From NCBI GenBank assembly GCA_036378315.1, contig DASUWU010000193.1, positions 1 through 64,000 of the forward strand: a stretch of DNA of 64,000 nucleotides, in the 5' to 3' direction. The translations under genes were made by a program, and so were the position numbers. Below are positions 9,091-17,376 of this stretch, in pieces (the stretch's first letter is position 1; each line of letters starts with the position of its first letter). The DNA is from CALAED01 sp036378315. GTDB lineage: Bacteria; Actinomycetota; Actinomycetes; Streptosporangiales; Streptosporangiaceae. The notes beneath the pieces are model-generated. The model was not told where the DNA came from, searched no databases, and saw only the letters and a program-made list of their open reading frames with translations.

Positions 9091-9825
9091 GTGGACGATC
9101 CGGATGGCTACTTCGGTGAGGCGATCGCGGCCGGGTACGACGAGTCGGCGGCGGACAGGTTCGACCCTCGGGTCCTGGAGCCCACGGTCGACGTGCTGGC
9201 GGAGTTGGCCGGTTCCGGCCGCGCCCTCGAGCTGGGAATCGGAACCGGGCGGGTGGCCCTGGCGCTGGCCGGCCGCGGGGTCCAGGTGCACGGCATCGAC
9301 CTGTCGCGGGCGATGGTCGCGCGGCTGCGCGCCAAGCCCGGCGGCGACGCGATCGGCGTGACGATCGGCGACTTCGCCACGACGCGGGTGGACGGGACGT
9401 TCTCCGTCGCCTACCTCGTCTTCAACACGATCAACAACCTCACCACGCAGGACGCCCAGGTGGCGTGCTTCGAGAACGTCGCCGCGCACCTCGAGCCCGG
9501 TGGCTGCTTCGTGATCGAGGTCGGCGTGCCCAAGCTGCGCGCGCTGCCGCCCGGCCAGAACGTCGTGCCGTTCCGCGTCGAGGGGACGCGATGGGCGTAC
9601 GACGTCTACGACGTCGCGACGCAGGCGATGAGCTCGAACTACGTCGAGGTCGACGGCGACCGCGGCTCGTTCTGGTCCATCCCGTTCCGGTACGTGTGGC
9701 CGGCCGAGCTCGACCTGATGGCGCGGCTGGCCGGGATGCGGCTGCGCGACCGGTGGGACGGCTGGACGCGGGAGCCCTTCACGAGCGAGAGCCGCCAGCA
9801 CGTCTCGATCTGGGAGAAACCCTGA
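9091..9825 (+). CDS. Class I SAM-dependent methyltransferase
   Basis: 244 residues. Motif I ALELGIGTGRVALALA, motif II HGIDLSRAMVARL, then VAYLVFNTINNLTTQDAQ and LEPGGCFVIEVGVP, typical of the methyltransferase_25/11 families that open with DPDGYFGEAIAAGYDES. The substrate is unknown. The GTG at 9091 gives the usual family N-terminus. An ATG at 9049 with GAGGAA very close upstream would add 14 basic residues and cannot be excluded. It stands alone between two hairpins and has no evident operon partner. Confidence 0.82.
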   Translation: MDDPDGYFGEAIAAGYDESAADRFDPRVLEPTVDVLAELAGSGRALELGIGTGRVALALAGRGVQVHGIDLSRAMVARLRAKPGGDAIGVTIGDFATTRVDGTFSVAYLVFNTINNLTTQDAQVACFENVAAHLEPGGCFVIEVGVPKLRALPPGQNVVPFRVEGTRWAYDVYDVATQAMSSNYVEVDGDRGSFWSIPFRYVWPAELDLMARLAGMRLRDRWDGWTREPFTSESRQHVSIWEKP

Positions 9826-9857
9826 CCATCGACTCCAGCGACTCCATCGCGGTAAGC

Positions 9858-9871
9858 CCCGAGATTTCGGG
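9858..9871 (+). terminator. Small hairpin with T-rich tail
   Basis: CCCGA (9858-9862), GATT loop, TCGGG (9867-9871), followed by TCTTT. It lies 32 bases after the methyltransferase stop. The stem is short, so the call is weak. Confidence 0.35.
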
Positions 9872-9986
9872 TCTTTGGGAGTGACCGGGTCGAGACCAAG
9901 GTCCCTGCCCCGAACGGCGCCGGACGGCGAGCATGGGCACCGGCACATCGACGCGCCGGACGGGCGGGACCAGGGGAGTGGGCGCC

Positions 9987-10412
9987 ATGAACGACATCGA
10001 CGTCACCTTGCACCGCGACCACGCCTACGACCACGAGTACGCCGCCCTCGTCCGCGGCAACCTGATCCACATCAACCGGCCGCACTCGATGGGCGGCGCC
10101 GAAGCCGTCGCCACGCCGACCGAGCTGTTCCTGGCGAACCTGGCGGCGAGCGTGGCCAACGCGGCCAGGAGGTACCTGGCCAGGCACGGCGTGCCGGGCG
10201 AACTGCTCGAGGTCGCCGCGATCTACGACACCGGCGACCGGCCGCCATCCTGGATCAGGAGCATCGACGTGCACATCCGCCCCCAGGCGGTCATCCCCGA
10301 GCAGCACCGTGCCGGACTGATCGCCGTGGCCAGGAGCTGCGTCATCCACAACTCGATGGTGTGGACGCCGGATATCCGCGTCGACCTCGACCTGCCCGTG
10401 CGGGCGGCATGA
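9987..10412 (+). CDS. OsmC/Ohr-family protein
   Basis: 141 residues of the OsmC fold: early LHRDHAYDHEYAALVRGN, the central PTELFLANLAASVANAAR segment and a late SCVIHNSM with the peroxidatic-type Cys. The other conserved Cys usually found on the central helix (as in AACL..C) is replaced (NLAASVANAA), so this is a one-Cys OsmC-like protein and peroxidase activity is uncertain. The ATG at 9987 is preceded by AGGGGAG eight bases away; an upstream in-frame ATG at 9933 gives a Thr/Arg-rich extension that I reject. It has no operon partner. Confidence 0.8.
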   Translation: MNDIDVTLHRDHAYDHEYAALVRGNLIHINRPHSMGGAEAVATPTELFLANLAASVANAARRYLARHGVPGELLEVAAIYDTGDRPPSWIRSIDVHIRPQAVIPEQHRAGLIAVARSCVIHNSMVWTPDIRVDLDLPVRAA

Positions 10413-10592
10413 CATAGCCGGGGAGCGGCCGGCGCGGCTCTCAGTCGGCGCGGATATCAGTCGGCGACGCGCAGCGCCACCGCGGGCTGCGGCCAGTCGA
10501 TCGGGTGCTGGGTCTCAAGTTGGCGATGACTGACCGACACGCATCTGTGTCTGGTGGCCCACAGTCACGTAGGCGACCTTCTTATAAGCGAT

Positions 10593-10625
10593 GAAGTTAA
10601 TACAATGGATGCTGTAAATAACTTC
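10593..10625 (+). promoter_or_regulatory. 33-bp interrupted palindrome before the DUF3040 gene
   Basis: Outer arms GAAGTTA (10593-10599) and TAACTTC (10619-10625) are perfect. Inside them TACA (10601-10604) faces TGTA (10613-10616). The centre contains TACAATGGATGC, related to the boxes at 11152 and 12008. It sits just upstream of the start codon, where an operator or promoter is expected. Confidence 0.5.
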
Positions 10626-10642
10626 AACGCGGAGAGAGGGTG

Positions 10643-11035
10643 ATGGGTGTGGCGCTCTCTTCGTCCGAGCAGCGTCGGCTCGCCGATATCGATAGGCAAC
10701 TGAGTGCCGAGGACCCCAGGTTGGCAGGGATGATCACCGCCTGGTCGGTAGGCCCCTCCCGGCGGCGGCGCTCGTGGAAGCTCATGGTCGGCGCGGTCGT
10801 GTCTGTCGGCGTGTTGCTCGCGGGCATCGCGCTGATCAGTGCTCAGGTGGAAATCGTGCTGGTCATGTCCGGGGTGCTCGGTTTCCTCGCCGCGCTCACC
10901 GTTTGTGCGCGACTGCTCCGGCCCCGTTGGCGACAAGCGGCGAACCGGAACCCCGAGACGGAGGGTGCGTGGCGCCCTCGGACCGGTGCCGACCGTTGGT
11001 ACCTCTGGAGCTCGTGCTGGTGCTGGTGGGGATAG
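10643..11035 (+). CDS. DUF3040 small membrane protein
   Basis: 130 residues. The N-terminal MGVALSSSEQRRLADIDRQL followed by SAEDPRLAGM is the DUF3040 signature; two hydrophobic helices follow (about residues 48-68 and 72-92), then a basic tail. The C-terminus ends in an unusual Trp/Cys cluster (WYLWSSCWCWWG), which may reflect a late frameshift because DUF3040 proteins normally end in a polar tail. Start choice: ATG 10643, after GGAGAGAGG; GTG 10640 and GTG 10649 are alternatives. Function unknown. The palindrome at 10593-10625 suggests shared regulation with the genes downstream. Confidence 0.7.
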   Translation: MGVALSSSEQRRLADIDRQLSAEDPRLAGMITAWSVGPSRRRRSWKLMVGAVVSVGVLLAGIALISAQVEIVLVMSGVLGFLAALTVCARLLRPRWRQAANRNPETEGAWRPRTGADRWYLWSSCWCWWG

Positions 11036-11151
11036 CAACACGATGTACGTGGGTGGCCATGGCATCGTGAAGACAATGCGCGGTCCCTCGTCCGACGTCA
11101 GTCCGACTGGAGTCGCCGGCCCCGGCCGGCGGGAGTTCCTCCGCTTGTTTC

Positions 11152-11168
11152 TACAATAAAGCCTTGTA
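11152..11168 (+). promoter_or_regulatory. TACAA/TTGTA operator at the HTH gene start
   Basis: TACAA (11152-11156), seven bases, TTGTA (11164-11168), ending two bases before the ATG at 11171. The sequence TACAATAAAGCC matches TACAATGAAGCC at 12008. TACAAT could be a -10 element overlapped by an operator, giving a very short or absent leader and autoregulation. Confidence 0.5.
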
Positions 11169-11170
11169 AA

Positions 11171-11908
11171 ATGAGTCGGGTGGCTGGTCGGGAAGTGTTG
11201 CAGGCCGACGAGAGCGCGGTGCCCGCGCTGGGGGAGAGTCGTGCCCGGGTGCTGGCCGTGCTCCAAGACGCCGGGAAATCACTCAGCGTCGGCGAGGTGG
11301 CCAACCGGGTCGGCCTGCACACCAACACAGCCCGCTTCCATCTCGACGCCCTCGTCGAAACCGGATTCGTCGATCGGGCCAGTGAGGAACGCGAGCAGCC
11401 GGGCCGCCCGCGCGCGCTGTACACCGCCCGGCCGGACACCGCACGCGCCGGGAGACGCAATTACCGGCTGCTCGCCGAGATCCTCGCCGGCTACCTCGCC
11501 GCCGAGATCCCGCATCCGGCGCAGGCGGCGCGGCGGGCCGGGCAGGCCTGGGGCCGCTACCTCGCCGACCGGCCGCCGCCATTCCGCCGGGTCGACGCCG
11601 ATACGGCGATCGAGCAGCTCGTCGTTACTCTCGGCGACATCGGCTTCGCCCCCGAAGCCGCCACGAAAGGATCGCAGCGCGAAATCCTGCTGCACCACTG
11701 TCCATTCCGCGAGACGGCCGTCGAACACCGCGAGGTGGTCTGCTCCGTTCACCTCGGCCTCATGCAAGGCATGCTCGCCGAGATCGGCGCCCCGATCGAG
11801 GCCCAGCGGCTCGACCCCTTCGTCGAACCCGACCTGTGCGTCGCCCACCTCGCGACCCGCAAGGACGCCAAGGACGCCAAGGACGGCGGGTCCGGCCGCC
11901 TCGCCTGA
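11171..11908 (+). CDS. HTH transcriptional regulator with a Cys triad (SufR-like layout)
   Basis: 245 residues. A winged HTH occupies about residues 20-85 (VLAVLQDAGKSLSVGEVANR, then TNTARFHLDALVETGFVDRA), followed by a helical middle and a C-terminal segment with Cys177, Cys191 and Cys223 (HHCPF, REVVCSVHLGLMQG, EPDLCVAHL). Cys sets in this place hold an Fe-S cluster in SufR-type regulators, so redox, iron or NO sensing is a reasonable inference but not shown. The ATG at 11171 lies directly behind a palindromic box, suggesting autoregulation. A KDAKDAKDGG tail comes from a short in-frame repeat. It is followed by the CBS-PDH operon, which carries a similar box. Confidence 0.8.
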   Translation: MSRVAGREVLQADESAVPALGESRARVLAVLQDAGKSLSVGEVANRVGLHTNTARFHLDALVETGFVDRASEEREQPGRPRALYTARPDTARAGRRNYRLLAEILAGYLAAEIPHPAQAARRAGQAWGRYLADRPPPFRRVDADTAIEQLVVTLGDIGFAPEAATKGSQREILLHHCPFRETAVEHREVVCSVHLGLMQGMLAEIGAPIEAQRLDPFVEPDLCVAHLATRKDAKDAKDGGSGRLA

Positions 11909-12007
11909 CCCGGGTCCGGCGGCGCTCGACCCGAGGGGAGCGCCTGCACCCCTCGACGAGGGCCCCGTCGTCCCCCCGGTTCCGGCATGCCCGGACCAGA
12001 CCTTTTT

Positions 12008-12026
12008 TACAATGAAGCCGTACAAT
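12008..12026 (+). promoter_or_regulatory. TACAAT/AAGCC box before the CBS-PDH operon
   Basis: TTTTTTACAATGAAGCC (12003-12019) closely matches TTTCTACAATAAAGCC in front of the HTH gene. A second TACAAT follows at 12021-12026. The box ends eight bases before the GTG at 12034. Confidence 0.45.
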
Positions 12027-12033
12027 TGGGCGT

Positions 12034-12546
12034 GTGGCAGGGCAGCATGACTTCAGTGCCGGCAGGCGAGTGGCCGCGGACCGCGTCGCGGAGATCATGT
12101 CGGCGCCCGTGGTCACCGTGACTGGGGATCGCCCGACCGGGGAGATCGCCGAGACGCTTCGGCGACACCGGATCAGAGCCGTGCCCGTGGTCGACGAGGC
12201 CGGCGCGGTCGTGGGCTTGGTGAGCGAGTACGACCTCATGGCCAAGGCCGGTGCCACGGCACGGGAGGTGATGACCACGGCCGTGGTGAGCGTCACCGAG
12301 GACACGAGCGTCGACGACGTGCGGCATCTGCTGGTGGACCGGCGATTCGGCCGGGTCCCTGTGCTCTCGGGCGGGCGGCTCGTGGGGATCGTCAGCCGCA
12401 GTGACGTGGTCGCCCTGCTCGCGACCGAATGGGTGTGCGGCTCGTGTGGCGAGCCGGTACGCGGCGAGCGGCCACCCGAGACATGCCCGAAGTGCCTCTG
12501 TGACGGTGAGCGGTTCGCGTTGCAGGAGCAGCCGCCGGGGACGTGA
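12034..12546 (+). CDS. Tandem CBS-domain protein with C-terminal zinc ribbon
   Basis: 170 residues. Two CBS motifs, about 20-70 (VAEIMSAPVVTVTGDRP...VVGLVSEYDLM) and 78-128 (AREVMTTAVVSVTEDTS...VGIVSRSDVVALL), form a Bateman module that in known proteins binds adenosine nucleotides. The C-terminus (about 132-160) has CGSCGEP...CPKCLC, a rubredoxin-like zinc knuckle. It is the first gene of the pyruvate-dehydrogenase-type operon, its TGA touching the next ATG, so a role in sensing energy or redox state for that operon is plausible. The GTG start at 12034 is immediately behind the TACAAT box. Confidence 0.85.
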   Translation: MAGQHDFSAGRRVAADRVAEIMSAPVVTVTGDRPTGEIAETLRRHRIRAVPVVDEAGAVVGLVSEYDLMAKAGATAREVMTTAVVSVTEDTSVDDVRHLLVDRRFGRVPVLSGGRLVGIVSRSDVVALLATEWVCGSCGEPVRGERPPETCPKCLCDGERFALQEQPPGT

Positions 12547-13617
12547 ATGGAAGGGGGCGGTCGGGTGCCGCCGGAGGAGGAGCCGCCGGAGGTGCTGCGT
12601 GGCTACTACCGGCAAATGGCGTTGATCCGCGCGTTCGAGCTGCGCGCCGGCGAGATGTACCAGCGGGCCAGGATCGGTGGGTACTGCCACCTGAATCTCG
12701 GTGAGGAGCCCACGGTCGTCGGGTTGATGGCAGCGCTGGAATCGCGTGACTACCTGTTCACCACCTACCGGGAGCACGGATATGCCCTGGCACGTGGGCT
12801 GGAGCCGGGGCGCGTGATGGCGGAGTTGTTCGGTAAGACGACTGGGGTGTCCGGTGGCTGGGGCGGATCGATGCACCTGTTCGACGCGAAGGCCCGGTTG
12901 CTCGGCGGGTACGGCATCGTCGGCGGGCAGTTGCCGCCGGCCACCGGGGCCGCGCTGGCCTTGGCTCACCGCGGCGAGCCGGGTCCGGATGCGGAGGCGG
13001 TGATGTGCCTGCTCGGCGACGGGACGACGAACATCGGGGCGTTCCACGAGTCGCTGAACCTGGCGGCCCTGTGGCGGCTGCCGATCGTGTACGTCATCGT
13101 CAACAACCGGCTCGGGATGGGCACCACGGTGGAGCGGTCGGCCGCCGAGCCGGACCTGTACAAGCGGGGCTGCTCCTACCGGATCCCGGGTGCGCGCGTC
13201 GACGGTAACGATGTGCTTGCCGTCCGCGACGCCGCGCGAGCCGCGCTGCACCGCGCCCGCACCGACCGGCAACCTGGACTGCTGGAGACGGTGAGCTATC
13301 GGCTGCGGGGACACTCGGTGGTCGACCCGGCCCGGTACCGGTCGCGCGAGGAGACCGAACGCCTCCGCGACCTGGACCCGGTCCCGGCGTTCCGAGCGGA
13401 GCTGCTGGGCGCCGGAGTGCTGGACGAGGCCGACGCGGCGCGCATCGACGCCGAAGCCGACCAGCAGGTGGCCGCCGCGGTGGAGTTCGCCGAGCAAAGT
13501 CCCGATCCGACGCCGGATCAGCTGTTCACCCACGCGTACGCCACGCCGGTGCCCAACGCCCCGCACTTGTTGCCCGGCGACCCAGTCGTGTCCGGGGAGG
13601 CCGGCTTGTGGCGGTGA
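12547..13617 (+). CDS. pdhA: 2-oxoacid (pyruvate) dehydrogenase E1 alpha subunit
   Basis: Thiamine-diphosphate-dependent decarboxylation of a 2-oxoacid, probably pyruvate (branched-chain or acetoin substrates are possible). 356 residues with the TPP motif GDG...NN (LLGDGTTNIGAFHESLN...IVYVIVNN) and the family landmarks TTYREHGYALARG, GGWGGSMHLFD and YRLRGHSVVDPARYR (phosphorylation-loop region). It starts directly after the CBS stop (TGAATG); a GTG at 12565 with AAGGGGG upstream is an alternative start. It overlaps the E1 beta start by 10 bases, a typical coupled pair. Confidence 0.92.
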   Translation: MEGGGRVPPEEEPPEVLRGYYRQMALIRAFELRAGEMYQRARIGGYCHLNLGEEPTVVGLMAALESRDYLFTTYREHGYALARGLEPGRVMAELFGKTTGVSGGWGGSMHLFDAKARLLGGYGIVGGQLPPATGAALALAHRGEPGPDAEAVMCLLGDGTTNIGAFHESLNLAALWRLPIVYVIVNNRLGMGTTVERSAAEPDLYKRGCSYRIPGARVDGNDVLAVRDAARAALHRARTDRQPGLLETVSYRLRGHSVVDPARYRSREETERLRDLDPVPAFRAELLGAGVLDEADAARIDAEADQQVAAAVEFAEQSPDPTPDQLFTHAYATPVPNAPHLLPGDPVVSGEAGLWR

Positions 13618-14600
13618 TCAGCTACCGGCAGGCGTTGCACGACACCCTGCGCACCGAGCTCGACCGCGACTCCAACGTCCTTCTGCTCGGCGAGGAGATC
13701 GGCGTGTTCGAGGGCTCCTACAAGATCACCGCCGGGCTGCTCACCGAGTTCGGTCCGGAGCGGATCCGGGACACCCCGATCAGCGAGGAGGGATTCGTCG
13801 GCGCCGCGATCGGCGCGGCCATGCTCGGGCTGCGGCCGGTGGTGGAGATCATGACCCTGAACTTCTCGCTGCTGGCCATCGACCAGATCGTCAACCACGC
13901 GGCGAAGATGCACGCCATGTTCGGCGGTCAGGTGTCCGTGCCGATGGTGATCCGAACCCCGGGCGGCGGCGGCCAGCAACTCGGTGCCACGCATTCGCAG
14001 AACATCGAGGTCTGGTACGCCCACGTGCCGGGCCTGAAGGTGGTCGCACCGGCCACCCCCGCCGACGCCAAGGCGTTGCTGACCGCCGCGATCCGCGACG
14101 ACGACCCGGTCCTCGTCCTGGAGAACCTCGCGCTATACAACACCAAGGGCGAGGTACCCGATGGGGAGCAGGTCGGCGAAATAGGCCGCGCCGCGGTGGT
14201 CAGGCCAGGAACCGATCTGACCGTCGTCGCCTACTCGCGGGCTACCGTCGTCGCACTCGAGGTGGCCAGGCAACTCGCCGACGATGGGGTGTCCGTCGAG
14301 GTCGTCGACCTGCGCAGCCTGCGACCGCTGGACCGGGGCACGGTGTGCGCGTCGGTGCGCAAGACCAGCCGCGCGGTCGTCCTCGAGGACGACTGGCTCT
14401 CCTACGGTGTCGGCGCGGAGATCGCGGCGACGATCCAGGAGGGCGCCTTCGACTACCTCGACGCGCCCGTTCGCCGGGTCGCCGCCGCCGAGGTGCCGCT
14501 GCCGTACGCCAAGCCGCTCGAGCTCGCCGCGCTGCCCGATGCCGCCGCGTTGACCAAGGTGATCCATGAGGTCCTGGACGCCACCCGGTTCACCAGGTAG
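13608..14600 (+). CDS. pdhB: 2-oxoacid (pyruvate) dehydrogenase E1 beta subunit
   Basis: 330 residues; pairs with E1 alpha to form the alpha2beta2 TPP enzyme. Family motifs: LLGEEIGVFEGSYKITAGL, RIRDTPISEEGFVGAAIGAA, MLGLRPVVEIM, TPGGGGQQLGATHSQNIE and the C-terminal VEVVDLRSLRPLDRGTV. The GTG at 13608 lies inside the end of E1 alpha. YAHVPGLKVVAPATPADAKALL is the transketolase central region. E2 follows ten bases later. Complete, with no missing segment. Confidence 0.93.
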   Translation: MAVISYRQALHDTLRTELDRDSNVLLLGEEIGVFEGSYKITAGLLTEFGPERIRDTPISEEGFVGAAIGAAMLGLRPVVEIMTLNFSLLAIDQIVNHAAKMHAMFGGQVSVPMVIRTPGGGGQQLGATHSQNIEVWYAHVPGLKVVAPATPADAKALLTAAIRDDDPVLVLENLALYNTKGEVPDGEQVGEIGRAAVVRPGTDLTVVAYSRATVVALEVARQLADDGVSVEVVDLRSLRPLDRGTVCASVRKTSRAVVLEDDWLSYGVGAEIAATIQEGAFDYLDAPVRRVAAAEVPLPYAKPLELAALPDAAALTKVIHEVLDATRFTR

Positions 14601-14609
14601 GAGGTCGCC

Positions 14610-15836
14610 GTGCCCGATGTCGTCATGCCCCGGCTGTCCGACACGATGCAGGAGGGCGTGCTCAGCCGGTGGTTGAAGGCCGAAGGCGACCAGGTCCACC
14701 GTGGTGACGTGATCGCCGAGATCGAGACCGACAAGGCCACGATGGACCTGGAGGCCTACGACGAGGGCGTACTGGAACGGCTGCTCGTCCCCGAGGGAAC
14801 CACGGCCTCCATCGGCACGCCGCTCGCGATCATCGGTACCGGTGCGGGCGCGGCGCAGGAGCCACCGCCCGTTCCCGCCACCCTGCCACGACCGCCCGCA
14901 TCGACCCCGCCGGCCGCGCCCGAGACGTCCACCGCCCAGCTCGCGGACGGGCCGCGGGTACGCACGTCACCGCTCGCCCGCCGGATCGCCCGCGACCATG
15001 GCCTGGACGTCACCACTGTGACCGGCACCGGCCCGGGCGGGCGGATCGTCCGCGCCGACGTGGAGGCCGCGATCGCCGCCGCCGAAGCGACTCCGGAAAC
15101 CCCCCGGCCCACAGCCGCATCAGCGTCCGTGGCCGCAGCGTCCGCGGACGCCGATGTCGAGGAAGTACCGCTCACCGCGGTCCGGCGCGTCACCGCGCAA
15201 CGGCTGACCGAGAGCGCGGCCGCGCCGCACTTCTCCCTGACCAGCGTGGTCGACGCGGGACGGCTGCTCGCCTTCCGCGCGGAGATCAACGACCGGCTCG
15301 CGGACACCGGGACGAAGATCAGTGTCACCGACCTGCTCGTACGGGCCTGTGCGGTTACGCTGCGCGCCCACCCGCGGGTCAACTCCTCCTGGGGCGGCGA
15401 CAAGATCCTTCGGCATCGCCGGATCCATGTCGGGGTGGCGGTCGCGGTCGCCGATGGGCTCATCGTCCCGGTGATCCGTGACACCGATCGCAAGTCCCTC
15501 GGAGAGATCGCCGCCGAGGCCCATGTCCTGGTCGAGCGGGCCCGGGCGGGCCGGCTTGCCCCGGATGAGTTCCGCGGCGGCACGTTCACGATCAGCAACC
15601 TCGGCATGTACGGCATCGACCACTTCACTGCGGTGATCAACCCACCGGAGGCCGCCATTCTCGCGGTCGGCGCGGCCGCCGAAGAGCCGGTGCTCCGTGA
15701 CGGGCAGGTGTCCGCCCGGACCACGATCAAACTCACCCTCTCCATCGACCACCGGGTACTCGACGGCGCCACTGCCGCCGAGTTCCTGCGTGACCTGCGG
15801 GCCACGCTGGAGGAGCCCCTGCGCATCGTGATCTGA
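14610..15836 (+). CDS. pdhC: Dihydrolipoamide acyltransferase (E2)
   Basis: 408 residues. Order: one lipoyl domain (about 1-78, lipoylated Lys in ETDKATMDLE), Pro/Ala linker, peripheral-subunit-binding domain (about 112-150, SPLARRIARDHGLDVTTVTG), second Ala-rich linker, and a catalytic domain ending in the active-site motif SIDHRVLDGATAAEF. Single-lipoyl E2 with a short linker. GTG 14610 follows AGGAGG at a 5-base spacing. No E3 (lipoamide dehydrogenase) gene follows, so E3 must be supplied from elsewhere. It works with the two preceding E1 subunits to make the acyl-CoA. Confidence 0.93.
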   Translation: MPDVVMPRLSDTMQEGVLSRWLKAEGDQVHRGDVIAEIETDKATMDLEAYDEGVLERLLVPEGTTASIGTPLAIIGTGAGAAQEPPPVPATLPRPPASTPPAAPETSTAQLADGPRVRTSPLARRIARDHGLDVTTVTGTGPGGRIVRADVEAAIAAAEATPETPRPTAASASVAAASADADVEEVPLTAVRRVTAQRLTESAAAPHFSLTSVVDAGRLLAFRAEINDRLADTGTKISVTDLLVRACAVTLRAHPRVNSSWGGDKILRHRRIHVGVAVAVADGLIVPVIRDTDRKSLGEIAAEAHVLVERARAGRLAPDEFRGGTFTISNLGMYGIDHFTAVINPPEAAILAVGAAAEEPVLRDGQVSARTTIKLTLSIDHRVLDGATAAEFLRDLRATLEEPLRIVI

Positions 15837-15852
15837 GCGAAGGACCGAAGCG

Positions 15853-16002
15853 ATGACGGCGGTGAACGAGCCGGCGGCGCGGGATGCCGCCGTCGACGCC
15901 GTGCCCGCGCAGCGCTTCGGGGCCTTGCCGCCGGGCGGGCTCGCTCGGGCGATCAGGAACGCCGGTGATGCCGTCACGCATGGTCCCTGCCGGCGGATGT
16001 GA
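15853..16002 (+). CDS. Short ORF after E2, possibly a truncated gene
   Basis: 49 codons from an ATG with AGGA eight bases upstream (MTAVNEPAARDAAVDAVPAQ...GPCRRM). It follows the E2 stop by 16 bases in the operon direction, and its 3' end overlaps the end of the convergent transaldolase gene. I do not recognise it. It may be the beginning of a gene cut off by a rearrangement that brought in the transaldolase gene, or a chance frame. Confidence 0.25.
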   Translation: MTAVNEPAARDAAVDAVPAQRFGALPPGGLARAIRNAGDAVTHGPCRRM

Positions 16003-17122
16003 GGTTTTGCTGGAGGCCGCCGGGCTCGCTCAGGCGGATCGCGAGCTTGTCGGCCAGGTGGTCCCAGCTGGCCTCGAACTTGTCCACACCCTCCTTCTCC
16101 AGCAGTTGGACGACGTCGGCGTAGTCGACGCCGATGGCGGCGAGGTCCGCCAGCACCTGGTGTGCCTCGCTGTAGCCGTCGCGGATGGTGTTGGGTGGGA
16201 GGACGCCGTGGTCGGCGACGGCGTCGAGTGTGGCCTCTGGCATGGTGTTGACGACGCCGGGCGCGACCAGGTCGACGACATACCGGGTGTCGTCGTAGGC
16301 GGGGTCTTTCACGCCGGTGGACGCCCACAACAGCCGCTGCGGCCGGGCGCCGGCTCGTGACAGCCGCTTCCACCGGTCGGTGGCGAGCATGTGCTCGTAG
16401 TGTTGGTAGGCGATCCGGGCGTTGGCGATGGCACCACGCCCGCGCAAGGCGGCGGCCCGGTCACCGCCCAGCCGGTCGAGCCGCCGGTCGATCTCGGTGT
16501 CGACGCGGGAGACGAAGAAGGAGGCCACCGACGCGATGCCCGACAGGTCGTGCCCGGCGTCCCGGGCGCGTTCCATCCCGGTCAGGAACGCCTCCGCTAC
16601 CGCGTCATAGCGCTCCAGCGAGAACAACAACGTGACATTGATGCTGATGCCCTCGGCCAGACAGGCGCTGATCGCTTCCAGGCCCTGCTCGGCCGCGGGG
16701 ATTTTCACGAACAGATTCGGTCGGTCCACCAGCCACCACAGTGCCCGCGCCTCGGCGACGGTACGTGCCGTATCGTGCGCCAGCCGCGGGTCGACCTCGA
16801 TGGAGACCCGCCCGTCCACCCCGTCCGTGGCGTCGTACACAGGACGCAACACGTCGCATGCCGAGCGCACATCGGATGTGGTCAGCGCGCGCAGCGCTTC
16901 TTCCACCCCGATCCGGCGCAGGGCGAGGCCGGCGAGCTGGTCGTCGTAGCAGTCGCTGCCCTCGATGGCCTTGGCGAAGATCGTCGGGTTCGTCGTTACA
17001 CCGACGACATGCCGGTCGGCGACCAGCCTGGCCAGGCTGCCGTCGGATAGGCGCCGACGGCTGAGGTCGTCCAACCAGATGGACACCCCGGCCTCGGACA
17101 GCGCGGTGAGCGGATTGGTCAT
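15974..17122 (-). CDS. tal: Transaldolase
   Basis: Transfers a dihydroxyacetone unit between sugar phosphates in the non-oxidative pentose phosphate pathway. 382 residues, the normal length for the actinobacterial long type. Visible features: VSIWLDDLSRRRL and GVTTNPTIFAKAI at the N-terminus, NLFVKIPAAEQGLEAI with the Schiff-base Lys, NVTLLFSLERYDAVAEAF, and LLWASTGVKDPAYDDTRYV. It stands alone, away from the tkt-tal-zwf cluster typical of actinomycetes, and converges on the PDH operon, so this is probably an extra copy. ATG start at 17122. Confidence 0.93.
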   Translation of the reverse strand: MTNPLTALSEAGVSIWLDDLSRRRLSDGSLARLVADRHVVGVTTNPTIFAKAIEGSDCYDDQLAGLALRRIGVEEALRALTTSDVRSACDVLRPVYDATDGVDGRVSIEVDPRLAHDTARTVAEARALWWLVDRPNLFVKIPAAEQGLEAISACLAEGISINVTLLFSLERYDAVAEAFLTGMERARDAGHDLSGIASVASFFVSRVDTEIDRRLDRLGGDRAAALRGRGAIANARIAYQHYEHMLATDRWKRLSRAGARPQRLLWASTGVKDPAYDDTRYVVDLVAPGVVNTMPEATLDAVADHGVLPPNTIRDGYSEAHQVLADLAAIGVDYADVVQLLEKEGVDKFEASWDHLADKLAIRLSEPGGLQQNLTSAGRDHA

Positions 17123-17219
17123 CCCTATCGAGTCCCCTCAGGCATCTGGGCCACCTGGCCGCGTATCGGCAGCTACGAGCTCTGCCTGCTGTGATGGCCG
17201 CCGCTCTCCACGGTACGCC

Positions 17220-17248
17220 TTGACACGAATAAAAACGATACTCATCAT
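17220..17248 (+). promoter_or_regulatory. Candidate promoter of the DUF2249 gene
   Basis: TTGACA at 17220-17225, followed after 17-18 bases by CATCATT in an AT-rich stretch (17229-17258) that stands out from the GC-rich surroundings. The -10 match is weak. Confidence 0.35.
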
Positions 17249-17376
17249 TTAAATTAGAGGCGAGGGACCTGACGACCTGGCTGAGGACTGGCGTGGCGGT
17301 CGAGCAGGCCAGCAGGGGCTGGTCGCCCAAGCGGATCGGAGCCGAAACAGGCGTCGAGAACCAGGGGGAACCCACG

